DNA from: Anaerobaca sp035448545
GTDB taxonomy: Bacteria > Planctomycetota > Phycisphaerae > Sedimentisphaerales > Anaerobacaceae
Reading direction: 5' to 3'
Assembly: GCA_035448545.1 (NCBI GenBank)
Contig: DAOTJE010000002.1
Span: 1-64,000 of the forward strand
Length of the DNA: 64,000 nt
Of the stretch, positions 33,989 through 43,212 are shown one piece after another (position 1 is the stretch's first letter; every line of letters starts with the position of its first letter). The notes beneath the pieces are model-generated. The model was not told where the DNA came from. It saw only the letters and a program-made list of their open reading frames with translations, and ran no database searches. The position numbers and the translations under genes are program-made.

Positions 33989-36007
33989 CTAGGCATCGCT
34001 CGCATGGCTGATGTAGTGCCGCTTGCGCACGCTGCGCCAGAGGCCCAGGACCAGGGCGATCAGCATGACCACGCCCGGCACAAGGCCCATGTTGAAACGC
34101 CGCAGCATGTTACCCAACTGCTCGATGCGCTCTCGACGACGCGCGTTGACCTCGCGAAGCTGACGCTGCGCCTCGCGGATCTTCAACTCCAATTGCCGCT
34201 TCTTCTCGAGAATCGAGCTGCCGATCACCTCTTCCTGTTCCGCCTGACCGGAGTTGACGAGACTCTCCAGTTCCTTGTTGAATCCCTCGATCTGGGCATT
34301 GATCAAGGCAACCTCGTCGGCGGTCTCCTTTTCGGCCTGTTGCTCGATCCGGTCCACCACCGTGAACGGCCGCTTGTAGTTACCCCGGGACCGGATGGAG
34401 ATCAGGTCGCCGGAACCGCTCAGGTCCTCGATCGTATTGATCAGCAGGGCGCTGTTGTCGCCGACGACCATCTTGCCGAACAGCGACTGGGCATAGGCCA
34501 TCTGGTCGCTGAGGAAGTCCACGTCACTGAACACGGCCACCGCACAGTCCGCGGTGGCCTCCTTCAGCCCGGTGATCCGCTTCGTGACCTTCTTCGGCTC
34601 GTTCGGGTCGTCTTCGTCGTCCTCCTCGGTTTTGTCGGCGGACACCTCGATCTCGATGCCGTCCGGAAAACTGCTGCGGAAGCGCCCCGTGATCAGATAG
34701 CCCATCGGAACGGGCTTGTTTCCCTCGATGAACCTGGCCATGAGCTTGTCCGGATCGGGAAACATCAGCTCGAACGAGCTGCTGACGCTCCAACTGTTTC
34801 CCTTGTCGGTCGTCATAATCAGAGGCGTCCGTGTGATCGGCGGCTCGCTCGCCGCGGCGACCTGGTTGGGGTCATCGCCACTACCGCCTTGTCCGGCACG
34901 CGGAATCTCCTGAAGCACACCGGCGAACAGCACCCGGACCTCGTTGAGATCGGCGGTAATGACCTTCTCCTTGCTGAAGCACGGCGGCGTGAGCCCGAGG
35001 AATCCCATGATCGGCTGCGGACGCTGATTGGCGGCCAAAGGCGCCTCCAATACGAGGGCGCGGTCGCCGGCAAAGGTGTTGGCCGGCATCTGAAGCCCCC
35101 ACGTTCGCATCAGACGGTCGAGGTCCGAACTCTGCTTCTCCGCGGTCATCTGCATGGGGTTTCGCTGCGGCCGGTCCGCAATGCAGTGCGGATCGACGCA
35201 CACGATCGCCCGTCCCCCCTTCAGGATGAACTGGTCGATAGCGAACTGGGTCTTCTCCGGCAGGTCCTTCGGGTGGATCACCAGAAGAATATCGACGTCG
35301 TTGATGTCGTTCACGTCCGTTGCGATTTCGGTCACTTCATACTTCTGCCGGAGTTGCTCGACAATCGTCCAGGGGGGTTTGGGCTGCTGGCCCTGCATCC
35401 GCATCATCTGGGCCATGTAGCCCGTGACATCGTCGCCCATCACCGCCAGCGAACTCATAATCCCCACCCGCTTTTTCTGCCGGGTAATGGCGGTATCGAT
35501 CAGGTAGCTGATATCATACTCCACGAAGTTCTGTCGGTCTGGAGAGAAGAAAGGAATCGTTTTCTCTACGCCGAACTGCGTCTGCACCCCCAGCCCGAAG
35601 AAGAAACTCTCCTCTTCGGTGATGGGGAACCGCCGCAGGCCCAGTCGCAACGCCTGCTCTTCCTCCTCCGAGAACGGCCGTGGATCGATCACTTCCAACT
35701 GCACCATGCCCTTGGACGCCGCCACATACTCTTCCAGCAGCGCCCGCACAAACTCATAGTAATTGTTGAAGTAGCGGATCTGATCGGGACCCTTCATCGC
35801 CGCCGTCTTGGCGTAGAAGAGCCGGACTTTGATCGGCTGATTGAGCCGACCCAGGATCGCCTTGGTCCCGTCCGAAAGCGTGTAGAGCTGCTGGTCGGTG
35901 ACGTCCACTTTCCACCGCCGGCCCAAATCCTGGCAGATGCTGATTCCGCTGAAGGCAATGACCAGGACCAGAACGGCCCCGATAATCGCGCGTATGGTCC
36001 GATTCAT
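33989..36007 (-). CDS. GldG-like ABC transporter auxiliary protein
   Basis: 672 residues with a helix at each end (AIIGAVLVLVIAFSGIS; LVPGVVMLIALVLGLW). The start SDGTKAILGRLNQPIKVRLFY after a 'DVTDQQLYTLS' stretch is the standard GldG/ABC-type uncharacterised (DUF7088) opening. A DUF4350-like part follows with VDILLVIHPKDLPEKTQFAID and GGRAIVCVDPH. A coiled coil precedes the last helix. The stop of the permease gene and this ATG share one base, so translation is coupled. GldAFG in Flavobacterium supports gliding; outside that group the substrate is unknown. Confidence 0.88.
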   Translation of the reverse strand: MNRTIRAIIGAVLVLVIAFSGISICQDLGRRWKVDVTDQQLYTLSDGTKAILGRLNQPIKVRLFYAKTAAMKGPDQIRYFNNYYEFVRALLEEYVAASKGMVQLEVIDPRPFSEEEEQALRLGLRRFPITEEESFFFGLGVQTQFGVEKTIPFFSPDRQNFVEYDISYLIDTAITRQKKRVGIMSSLAVMGDDVTGYMAQMMRMQGQQPKPPWTIVEQLRQKYEVTEIATDVNDINDVDILLVIHPKDLPEKTQFAIDQFILKGGRAIVCVDPHCIADRPQRNPMQMTAEKQSSDLDRLMRTWGLQMPANTFAGDRALVLEAPLAANQRPQPIMGFLGLTPPCFSKEKVITADLNEVRVLFAGVLQEIPRAGQGGSGDDPNQVAAASEPPITRTPLIMTTDKGNSWSVSSSFELMFPDPDKLMARFIEGNKPVPMGYLITGRFRSSFPDGIEIEVSADKTEEDDEDDPNEPKKVTKRITGLKEATADCAVAVFSDVDFLSDQMAYAQSLFGKMVVGDNSALLINTIEDLSGSGDLISIRSRGNYKRPFTVVDRIEQQAEKETADEVALINAQIEGFNKELESLVNSGQAEQEEVIGSSILEKKRQLELKIREAQRQLREVNARRRERIEQLGNMLRRFNMGLVPGVVMLIALVLGLWRSVRKRHYISHASDA

Positions 36008-36738
36008 TAGCTGGCCTTCCTTTCATCCAAAACGATCGCACAGGCCGCGACCCATCCCACAATCAGCAGGAGGAAATAGGCAATATCCTGGAATTGCAGG
36101 ATGCCCCGCTGCATCGCGTCAAAATGCACCTGAAAGCTCATCCCTTCGACTGCCGAAACCATGCCTGGCGGCAGGAACGTCGAAACGTAATTCAGCGTCG
36201 TCGGCATCCCCGCGAACACCAGGACGGCACAGGCCACCACGCTGAGCACGAAGGCAATCACCTGGTTCTTGCTCAGGGCCGAGAAGAAGCAACCGATGGC
36301 GAGGAACCCCCCCGCCATCAGGAATGCGCCCAGATAACCGGTCACGATCAGCCCGATATCGGGATCGCCCAGGTAACAGACGGTCACCACCAGAGGGAAC
36401 GTCAGCGCCAGTGCGATTCCCAGGAATAGCCAGGCGGCGAAGAACTTCGCCAGCACGGCCTGCACGATCGTCACCGGCAGCGTGAACAACAACTCGACGG
36501 ACCCGATCTTGCGTTCTTCCGCCCAGAGCCGCATCGCCGTCGACGGGACCATGAACACGAACAGCAGCGGAAGATTCGTGAAGAAGGGTCTCAGGTCGGC
36601 TTGGCGGGCCTCGTAGAATCCTTCCTTGAAGGTCAGATAGCCCGCGAAGAACAGAAAGATGACGAGGAAAACGTAGGCGAGAGGCGTCGCAAAGTAGCTT
36701 TTCAGCTCCCTCTTGAATACCGCCCAGAAACTGTTCAT
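36007..36738 (-). CDS. GldF-like ABC-2 permease
   Basis: 243 residues from the ATG at 36738 (GGAG upstream). Six membrane helices are visible. The start FWAVFKRELKSYFATPLAYV with LRPFFTNLPLLFVFMVPS and MRLWAEERKIGSVELLFTLP is characteristic of GldF/ABC-2 permeases. It is 63 nt after the ATPase gene and overlaps gldG by one base. It forms the membrane channel of the ABC system. Confidence 0.92.
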   Translation of the reverse strand: MNSFWAVFKRELKSYFATPLAYVFLVIFLFFAGYLTFKEGFYEARQADLRPFFTNLPLLFVFMVPSTAMRLWAEERKIGSVELLFTLPVTIVQAVLAKFFAAWLFLGIALALTFPLVVTVCYLGDPDIGLIVTGYLGAFLMAGGFLAIGCFFSALSKNQVIAFVLSVVACAVLVFAGMPTTLNYVSTFLPPGMVSAVEGMSFQVHFDAMQRGILQFQDIAYFLLLIVGWVAACAIVLDERKAS

Positions 36739-36801
36739 ATGGCACTCCAGATCCAAGTGATTGCAGAGCCCTGACGATCGGCCGTCGCCGCTCATGTCCC
36801 A

Positions 36802-37530
36802 TCAATTCACCGCCGCGACCTTCGTGCTGGTGATCTTGCGGAAAACCTCGTCGAGACTGGCGTGGTGCTTCTCTTTCAACTCCTTCGGGGTCGAGTCCAC
36901 GAGGATCTTGCCTCGCGCGACGATGATGGCCCGGGAACAGACGGCCTCGACCTCTTCGAGAATATGGGTGGAGACGATGATGCACTTGTCCTTGGCCATA
37001 GCGCTGATCAGCTTGCGCACCTCGTGCTTCTGGTTGGGATCGAGTCCATCCGTCGGCTCATCCAGGATCAGCACGTCGGGATCGTGAATCAGCGCCTGGG
37101 CCAGTCCCACGCGTCGCTTGTAGCCCTTCGAAAGCGTCTCGATGGTTTGATGGTACACCGACTCGATGGCGCACATGGGGACGACGCGATCGAGCGCCGC
37201 TTTGCGCCGCTGTCCCTTGATCTGACGCACGTCGCAGATGAAATTCAGGAAGCCCCCCACCGTCATCTCGGGATAGGCCGGAGAGTTCTCGGCCAGATAG
37301 CCCAACGACCGCCGCGCCCCGACCGGGTCTTTCAGGATGTCGTGCCCGCAGACACTGGCGGTACCACCATCGGGACGGATGTAACAGGTCAGCATGCGCA
37401 TCGTGGTGGTCTTGCCCGCTCCATTGGGCCCCAGCAGACCCACGACCTGCCCCTTCGCGGCGCGGAACGAGATCCCGTCCACGGCCACCACCGGCCCGAA
37501 ACGCCGCCGAAGTTCTTTGGCCTCTATCAT
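36802..37530 (-). CDS. GldA-like ABC transporter ATP-binding protein
   Basis: 242 residues from the ATG at 37530 (GGAG 7 nt upstream); a start at 37554 is possible. Walker A is GLLGPNGAGKTTTMRML, the Q-loop falls in SLGYLAENSPAYPEM, the signature is LSKGYKRRVGLAQAL, Walker B is VLILDEPTDGLDPNQ, and the H-loop is IIVSTHILEEVEAV. The C-terminal STPKELKEKHHASLDEVFRKI is typical of ABC-2 exporter ATPases. It energises the permease 63 nt downstream and heads the operon. Confidence 0.95.
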   Translation of the reverse strand: MIEAKELRRRFGPVVAVDGISFRAAKGQVVGLLGPNGAGKTTTMRMLTCYIRPDGGTASVCGHDILKDPVGARRSLGYLAENSPAYPEMTVGGFLNFICDVRQIKGQRRKAALDRVVPMCAIESVYHQTIETLSKGYKRRVGLAQALIHDPDVLILDEPTDGLDPNQKHEVRKLISAMAKDKCIIVSTHILEEVEAVCSRAIIVARGKILVDSTPKELKEKHHASLDEVFRKITSTKVAAVN

Positions 37531-37834
37531 GTCTGTCTCCAAAAACTCAGGCATCGATTCCGCCCTCGGGGAGTCGGGCTCCCCTGAGAAATAAAATCCA
37601 TAGGTTGACGAAAAACCGGCTGGCCGTCAAGACGTGCACCCCGAATATTTTCGTTCCGGGCGAGCCTTGCGGACCTGGGTCGGGGGGCCAGCCCCTCGAC
37701 GATAAAGTGCGCCATACGACGTCACGACGGATTTGTTCGAAGCGCAGCCCCAAAAAGGAAACGGGCGGCACCGACCGGCATGCGCCGATCGCTACCACCC
37801 GTCTTCCGAAAACCGTCGCGGTGCACTCAGCGTG
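37531..37834. other. 304-nt gap between the ABC operon and the CBM protein gene
   Basis: No gene was recognised. On the minus strand a TTGACG (near 37624) could be a -35 for the ABC operon but no good -10 follows at 16-18 nt. A hairpin with arms GGGGAG/CTCCCC around 5 nt lies near 37565-37581. Confidence 0.3.
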
Positions 37835-40666
37835 TCATTCCGCGTCGGCCGGATGGCCGAATTGAACATCATCGACATACATCAACCCGGAGCCGCCGGC
37901 GCGTGGTGTGCTTCGATCGCCCACACCAATGTACACCTTCTCGACACGCCTCAGATTGACTCCGTTCAGGTCGCCAAGCGCAATGCGCCATTGATTCCAG
38001 CCGCCCAGGAGCGTGGCCGCCTCGCCGGCCGGATGCGTCACAGCCTTGACCTTTCCGCTGCTGTCTTCCACGGCCACATACAGGCGGTCGGCCGCATTGC
38101 CCGCGGGCTGCTCCGGACCGATCGTGGTCACCTGCCAGGGCCCGCTGACGTTCCCCGTGGTGGTGACGTCGGAGAATTCCGCACTGGTCAGAACACCCGC
38201 CGAATGGCTGGTCACCGCCAAGCCGATGTAGACGTTGGCGGCCATGGCGATCGTCTGCGGATTCCACGACAAGGCGGTCCAGCTCTGCCCGTCGGCGGAG
38301 TAGTACCCGTTGAACGCGTTGCCGACGCGCTCGATCTTGATCCAGTACGGCATCGTCATGGCAATCTGGCCGGCCGTCGCGACGGAGGTGTCACTGACGG
38401 CGGCCACGTCGGTCGTCAGACGAGCCTGATAGCGGCAACCGTTGCCCGGCGTTGCGTAGACCGCCGCAAACGTCGAGCCCACATTCAGCGTCTCGCGGAT
38501 CATCACACCGGCCTTCGCCCAGGCATTGGTGTTGGCGACCGTCTCGACCCGAGCGATGACGGCGCCGTTTCCGTTGAGCTGCTTATGGGCAAAACGGAAC
38601 TCATCCGTCGTGTTCCAGATGTCCGTGCCGGCCGCCCCCATGACAATGTGGCCGGACGCCAGTTCGGCGAACGGCCCGGCGCGGCCCTGGAAGTGGACGA
38701 TCAGGGTATCGGCGCCGTGGACCGTCCAGTCCTGCGGCGTCTCAAAGACTCGCTCGGTCTCGGAGTACCACGGTGACACCGCATTGTTGTAGTGCAGAGG
38801 CATGGACTGGGCGCCACTGTGGACGATCGTCTTCTCCGCAAACGGCGCGTCGAAGTAGCCGACGGTCGCGCCGGTACCGTTGACCCAGCCGTCGATCCAG
38901 GTGTCAAAGATCGCCAAACCGGCGTCCATGTCGTCGGTGTAGCGTTCGAAGTCCTCAATAAGGAAATACTCCTGTGTAGCAAAACTCCACAGATCGCCTT
39001 CCCACGAGGCGACCGCCTCGGCCTCGTTGACCTCGGCGATCCGCCAGTAGTACGTCGTGCCCAGAATCAGCGAGCCGGGATCGTAACGGTTCGTCTCGAC
39101 GGAGCCGGCCAGAGCCAGCGCCTCCGGGTCCGTTCCGAAGTAGACCTCGTGCGAAGCCGCTTCGCGGCCGGGCCGCCAGGCCAGATCGCTCGCCGGCCCG
39201 ACCGCCATGGCACCATCCGCCGGCTGCGGCTCTCGCGGATACACAGGCGTATGATAGAAGCGCACCTCGCTGAGCCCGTACTGCGTCAGCAAACCCCAGT
39301 TGTCGTTGACGACAAGCCGGACATACTTGGCCGCGATCCCGGCCAGATCGATGGTGGTGTTGTGGGCATAGCCGGCCTTGGCCGTTCCCTTGGCAAACTC
39401 GAAGTCCCCCAGAACCGTCCATTCCGTGCCGTCAAGAGAATACTCCAGTGTGACGTCCTTGAGCCCATACCCGAGAACCGCCTCGAACATGACATTGTAG
39501 TTCCAGACCCACAGCTCGTAGAGCTTGAGAACCCTGTCGAACTCGTACTGAATCCAGACCGGAGCCGCCCCGTCGGAGGTCGCCAGCCACATGTCCGCCG
39601 CATCGATCGAGTGCAGGTCCGCCGCATCGAGACCGGAGCCGTCGATGGTGTTTTCCGGACCGTACCCTGCATCGGAGGCGGAGGCCGTGGCGACAATATT
39701 CTCCACGGGGTAGGCCAACGGCTCGGCGGTGAAGCTCCAGACCGGCCCCCTGAAGATGGTGCTGTCCGGCGGCGCGTTCACCTCATCGACACGCCAGTAA
39801 TAGGTCCGGCCGAAGCTCAGCAGGCCCTCGGGATCATACGAGTTGGCGTCCTGTCCCTGGCTGAGCAGCACACCGGGCGACTGGGCCCGGGAAGCGGCGT
39901 TCACCTCTTCGAACGTGGTGCCGAAATACACATCGTGCGCCGCCGCCTGCGGGCTGGGTATCCAGCTCAGGACGACGTCACGCGGGACGTCGACGGCGCC
40001 GTCGCCCGGATACGGACCGGATGCCACCACCAGCGCTCCGCGCGGACTCTCCGGCGGGCCTTGACCGGTCGGTGTATAATCCGCGTTCGTCGTCAGCAGG
40101 ATCTTGTCGACGGTCAGGCCGTCTTCCCGCATCCAGACATTCACCGTATGATCGCCGGCGGTCTTCACCTCGATGGTCGGACGCCCGCCGTTCATGATCT
40201 GGCTGCTCCACTTGTAGACGCCGTTGAAGCCGCTCATCGTCGCAGACGTAACCGGCTCCTGTCCATCCAAGCCCGTGTGGAGCGAATCGGAGTTGCCGTC
40301 CATGCCATAGCCGAGAATCCAGACATAGTAGGTCCCCGGCTTCACAAACTTGACCACGTAGTCCAACTGCGGACTGGTCGTAGCGATGTTGCTGGTGATG
40401 CCGGAGCCACCGGCGAGCGTCGTCGGCGTCGACTGCATGGCGTAGCCCCCACTGAACCCTTCCGGCGGAGCAAAGCCATTGGACACCTGTGTGATCAACT
40501 CCCACGTGTGCGGCGGCCGGGGCGTGTTCAGATCGAAGTTCTCCGCTTCCATGCAGACGATGCCGTCGGCACCGGTGTCCTGCTGGAAAGGCTGCGCGCC
40601 GAACGCCATCGCGCCACACGCCAGTATCCGGATTCCCGTGATCAGAATTGTCAATCGCGTGAGCAT
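37835..40666 (-). CDS. large secreted multidomain carbohydrate-binding/discoidin protein
   Basis: 943 residues; AGGAGG lies upstream of the ATG at 40666. After a leader (LITGIRILACGAMAFGA) the modules are: a CBM-like jelly roll (about 25-195, 'VCMEAENFD' and 'GTYYVWILGYG'); an Ig/fibronectin-like module (about 210-310, 'AHDVYFGTTFEEVNAA', 'GRTYYWRVDEVNAP'); a discoidin-like F5/8 C domain (about 320-465, 'TIDGSGLDAADLHS', 'VWNYNVMFEAVLGYGLKDV'); a second fibronectin-like module (about 470-565, 'ASHEVYFGTDPEAL'); and a DUF1349/LamG-like plus a last sandwich containing 'RVEKVYIGVGDRS'. No catalytic motif is seen. Modules 2-4 are shared with the protein at 60950. A surface binding role is likely. 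Confidence 0.8.
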   Translation of the reverse strand: MLTRLTILITGIRILACGAMAFGAQPFQQDTGADGIVCMEAENFDLNTPRPPHTWELITQVSNGFAPPEGFSGGYAMQSTPTTLAGGSGITSNIATTSPQLDYVVKFVKPGTYYVWILGYGMDGNSDSLHTGLDGQEPVTSATMSGFNGVYKWSSQIMNGGRPTIEVKTAGDHTVNVWMREDGLTVDKILLTTNADYTPTGQGPPESPRGALVVASGPYPGDGAVDVPRDVVLSWIPSPQAAAHDVYFGTTFEEVNAASRAQSPGVLLSQGQDANSYDPEGLLSFGRTYYWRVDEVNAPPDSTIFRGPVWSFTAEPLAYPVENIVATASASDAGYGPENTIDGSGLDAADLHSIDAADMWLATSDGAAPVWIQYEFDRVLKLYELWVWNYNVMFEAVLGYGLKDVTLEYSLDGTEWTVLGDFEFAKGTAKAGYAHNTTIDLAGIAAKYVRLVVNDNWGLLTQYGLSEVRFYHTPVYPREPQPADGAMAVGPASDLAWRPGREAASHEVYFGTDPEALALAGSVETNRYDPGSLILGTTYYWRIAEVNEAEAVASWEGDLWSFATQEYFLIEDFERYTDDMDAGLAIFDTWIDGWVNGTGATVGYFDAPFAEKTIVHSGAQSMPLHYNNAVSPWYSETERVFETPQDWTVHGADTLIVHFQGRAGPFAELASGHIVMGAAGTDIWNTTDEFRFAHKQLNGNGAVIARVETVANTNAWAKAGVMIRETLNVGSTFAAVYATPGNGCRYQARLTTDVAAVSDTSVATAGQIAMTMPYWIKIERVGNAFNGYYSADGQSWTALSWNPQTIAMAANVYIGLAVTSHSAGVLTSAEFSDVTTTGNVSGPWQVTTIGPEQPAGNAADRLYVAVEDSSGKVKAVTHPAGEAATLLGGWNQWRIALGDLNGVNLRRVEKVYIGVGDRSTPRAGGSGLMYVDDVQFGHPADAE

Positions 40667-40797
40667 TGCTGTCCTCCTTCAGAGAAGATGGAAGCGCCCC
40701 TCAAACGCTTCGTCCAAATGTCCGGCTTCGAGCCGGGCGCGGCGCCTGCCTTCGCGACCCTCCAAGCTGGCAAGCAGCCCGAAACACCACACCGTGC

Positions 40798-42843
40798 TCA
40801 ATTATCGCAAATCGAGCCTCGCCGTTCAAGGGCTTTCTCGCAGGCGTTGGGCCTGTACGCAGCCGATATCGATAAGGCCGCTGGCTGCCGAGGCGTCTCA
40901 CCCGGCAGGATCGCGCCGGAGAACTCGTAGGCTCCCATGTCCACAATGCCATTGACCACTCGCGGACGGCCGTCCAGGTCGGAAGAAGGCAGTGGAGGCT
41001 CGGTCCGGTTCGATCCCGAGTCAATCGCCGGGGAATCCGACGTCAGACGGAAATCGTCGTCCTCGGTGCCCAGCACGCCATCGGCTCCAGGCGGATCGAC
41101 AAACAGAGGATCGGGCCCCGGCTCGCAGTGGGTCTTGCTGGCTTCGGCAGTCCCGCCATAGGCGCCGAGGTTGACGATGCCACCGTTGGGGACAGGCTCA
41201 TCGCCGACCGGGGCAAGAGGATCGCCGGCGTCAATGCACGGACTGGTCACACCGTCCCTGACCCAACTCTCATTGATCGGGTCCCAGCGTCCACCCTGAC
41301 TCTGAAGATGATAATCGCCATCGACCCACACGTCGTCGTTCGGGTCCTCCGGCGTCCCGTTCGGGTCCCAGTATCCCGGTGCGGCAAACAACGGATCGAC
41401 GTCAAGGTTCCCCTCGCCCGGCCAGCCACCCAGAACATCGCAGTAGCTCACCGACAGATCCATGTAGCGGACGCGTTCATCCTCAAACACCGGCGTCTCG
41501 TCCCATACGATACTGTTGAGGAGGACCACATTCGCGGGTGTTCGGCTTGCCACACGAAGAAGCGAACCGTTGGGCGCCTGATTCTCGGCGAAGGTAGTGT
41601 TTGTCAGCAGCAGTGGAGTCTGAGATTGGATCACGGCGCCGTCATCCAGCACCCTGTTGCCCACAAAGAGGCATTGCTCGCTGGCCAGTCCGCTGTTGGC
41701 GTAGAAAGCAGCTCCGCTTTGGTAGGCGGTGTTGCCGCTGAAGCGACAACGTACGAGTCTGCTCAGATTCCCCGCGATGGCTCCGCCTCTATCCGCTCGG
41801 TTGCCTCGGAACAGGCAGTCGGCCACAGAGACCTGGTCGCTGGAGGTGACACTGATCGCCATAGCCCCGCCCCGACTTCGGGCGACCGGCGCCATCATTC
41901 GTTGAACATCATTCGCCACAAAGACGCAGTCCGTGACAGTCAGGTTGCCATTGACGTGAAGCAGGCCTCCGCCCTCCTCGACCGCCGCATTTTCGCGGAT
42001 CGCACACCCGCACAGGGATAGATCAACCGCTTCGGTGTACATCGCCCCGCCATTGGCGGAGCAGTTTCCCGCTAATTCGCAATGCACGAGTACGAGACAA
42101 CCTCTTTGCGCGAACAGGGCTCCGCCGCACTTGCCCGAGGCATTCATGAGGAACGTGCTATCCTGGATCTCCGTCAGGGTCTCCGTATCTGGCGGAGTGT
42201 GACGGATGAACGCGGCGCCGCCTTCCGGAGCCCAGTTGTGGCTGAACGTGCAACGTCGAACGATCAGACTGCTGTCGGTGATGCGTAAACCCCCACCGCC
42301 GTCGGTGGCATGCCCGCCGGTAATTTCGGGCACGTGTCCGTCTCGGATGGTGAATCCATCGAGCACAGAGGCAATTGCGCCTTCAGCCACAACGACACTG
42401 ATGCTGTTGTCGTCTCGCCTCGAAGACTCGGCAAGGTGATGCGCTTCCGCAACCTCGCCGTCGTCGCCGTTCAGGTCGCCGCTGAGGACCGTTTCGTGGC
42501 GCTCGACGTCGCGTTCGTTCGGGTCGGTACCTGCCAAGCCGGCGTAGCCACCCGCCAGCGTCACGCCACTGACGAGGCGAAACGTCGCTTCGCGGTCACC
42601 GACAGTGACGCCGGCGCCTTGGTCCGGCTTGTAGACGCCCCCGGCCACCCGGATTTCGTCGCCGCTCTTGGCGGCAGCGAGGGCGTCCTGGAGATGCATG
42701 AATGCACCTGCCCAGGAAACGCCGTCATCGGCTCCGACAGCATCGTCATCGACATAAATGACGCTGCCCCATCCGGCCAGCGCAAGCCCCACGACCAGGG
42801 CGCACGCGACCACTATGATTCGCTTGCTCGCTAACCTGTCCAT
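40798..42843 (-). CDS. secreted right-handed beta-helix (choice-of-anchor Q-like) protein
   Basis: 681 residues from the ATG at 42843 (AGGAG upstream). A leader (IIVVACALVVGLALAG) precedes 'IYVDDDAVGADDGVSWAGAF', the typical opening of parallel beta-helix proteins with LQDALAAAKSGDEIRVAGG. The body has many repeats such as 'CTFSHNWAPEGGAAF', 'CELAGNCSANGGAMY' and 'CLFRGNRADRGGAIA', a beta-helix turn pattern. The end 'SPAIDSGSN ... VDMGAYEF' is the choice-of-anchor Q signature. No lyase motif was recognised; polysaccharide or surface binding is likely. Confidence 0.85.
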   Translation of the reverse strand: MDRLASKRIIVVACALVVGLALAGWGSVIYVDDDAVGADDGVSWAGAFMHLQDALAAAKSGDEIRVAGGVYKPDQGAGVTVGDREATFRLVSGVTLAGGYAGLAGTDPNERDVERHETVLSGDLNGDDGEVAEAHHLAESSRRDDNSISVVVAEGAIASVLDGFTIRDGHVPEITGGHATDGGGGLRITDSSLIVRRCTFSHNWAPEGGAAFIRHTPPDTETLTEIQDSTFLMNASGKCGGALFAQRGCLVLVHCELAGNCSANGGAMYTEAVDLSLCGCAIRENAAVEEGGGLLHVNGNLTVTDCVFVANDVQRMMAPVARSRGGAMAISVTSSDQVSVADCLFRGNRADRGGAIAGNLSRLVRCRFSGNTAYQSGAAFYANSGLASEQCLFVGNRVLDDGAVIQSQTPLLLTNTTFAENQAPNGSLLRVASRTPANVVLLNSIVWDETPVFEDERVRYMDLSVSYCDVLGGWPGEGNLDVDPLFAAPGYWDPNGTPEDPNDDVWVDGDYHLQSQGGRWDPINESWVRDGVTSPCIDAGDPLAPVGDEPVPNGGIVNLGAYGGTAEASKTHCEPGPDPLFVDPPGADGVLGTEDDDFRLTSDSPAIDSGSNRTEPPLPSSDLDGRPRVVNGIVDMGAYEFSGAILPGETPRQPAALSISAAYRPNACEKALERRGSICDN

Positions 42844-43212
42844 GTTCCGCTCCTTTTGATCTGATGTTATGAAGATATGAGGCCGCATGGACACCGATCC
42901 ATGCCGTTTCTGCGCAGACCGCCCCCCGCTCGCTCAAGGCAGGCGTCGAAACGTGACCGAATTGGAGATTCTCCGCGCATGTTGCACCTCGTGCGCCACG
43001 GCGCTCTACGCGCAGCGTCCGGGCAGCAGAGAAACTCACCGGGTCACAAAGGCAGGCGGTTATGAATGCCAGAGTATGATATGATGGCGAACTACAGTTT
43101 TATGATAAGTGCTTCTGCCCGCCTTTATGTCTCATATCCCATATACTACGTCTGCGTGGAGGAGGTTTGCAAGGAATTTCCGGGCGGGAGACGCTTTTTT
43201 TGCCGGGAGACT
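42844..43212. other. 369-nt gap with an AT-rich patch upstream of the beta-helix gene
   Basis: The stretch 43040-43200 is more AT-rich than the surroundings. A direct repeat CGGGAGAC flanks a T7 run near 43186-43210. No protein was recognised. Confidence 0.3.
43143..43172 (-). promoter_or_regulatory. possible promoter of the beta-helix gene
   Basis: Minus strand TTGCAA (43167-43172), 18-nt spacer, TAGTAT (43143-43148). It would give a leader of about 290 nt. Confidence 0.4.

Noticed and set aside
33464..36010. 848-codon plus-strand open frame
   Set aside because: Antisense to DUF4340 and gldG; no recognisable motif, coding signal is on the minus strand.
38792..40930. 712-codon plus-strand open frame
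   Set aside because: Antisense to the discoidin protein; Arg/Asp/His-rich, no domain.
43186..43212. Terminator of the MFS gene around the T7 run
   Set aside because: The flanking CGGGAGAC copies are direct, not inverted, and the T run reads as A on the MFS coding strand.
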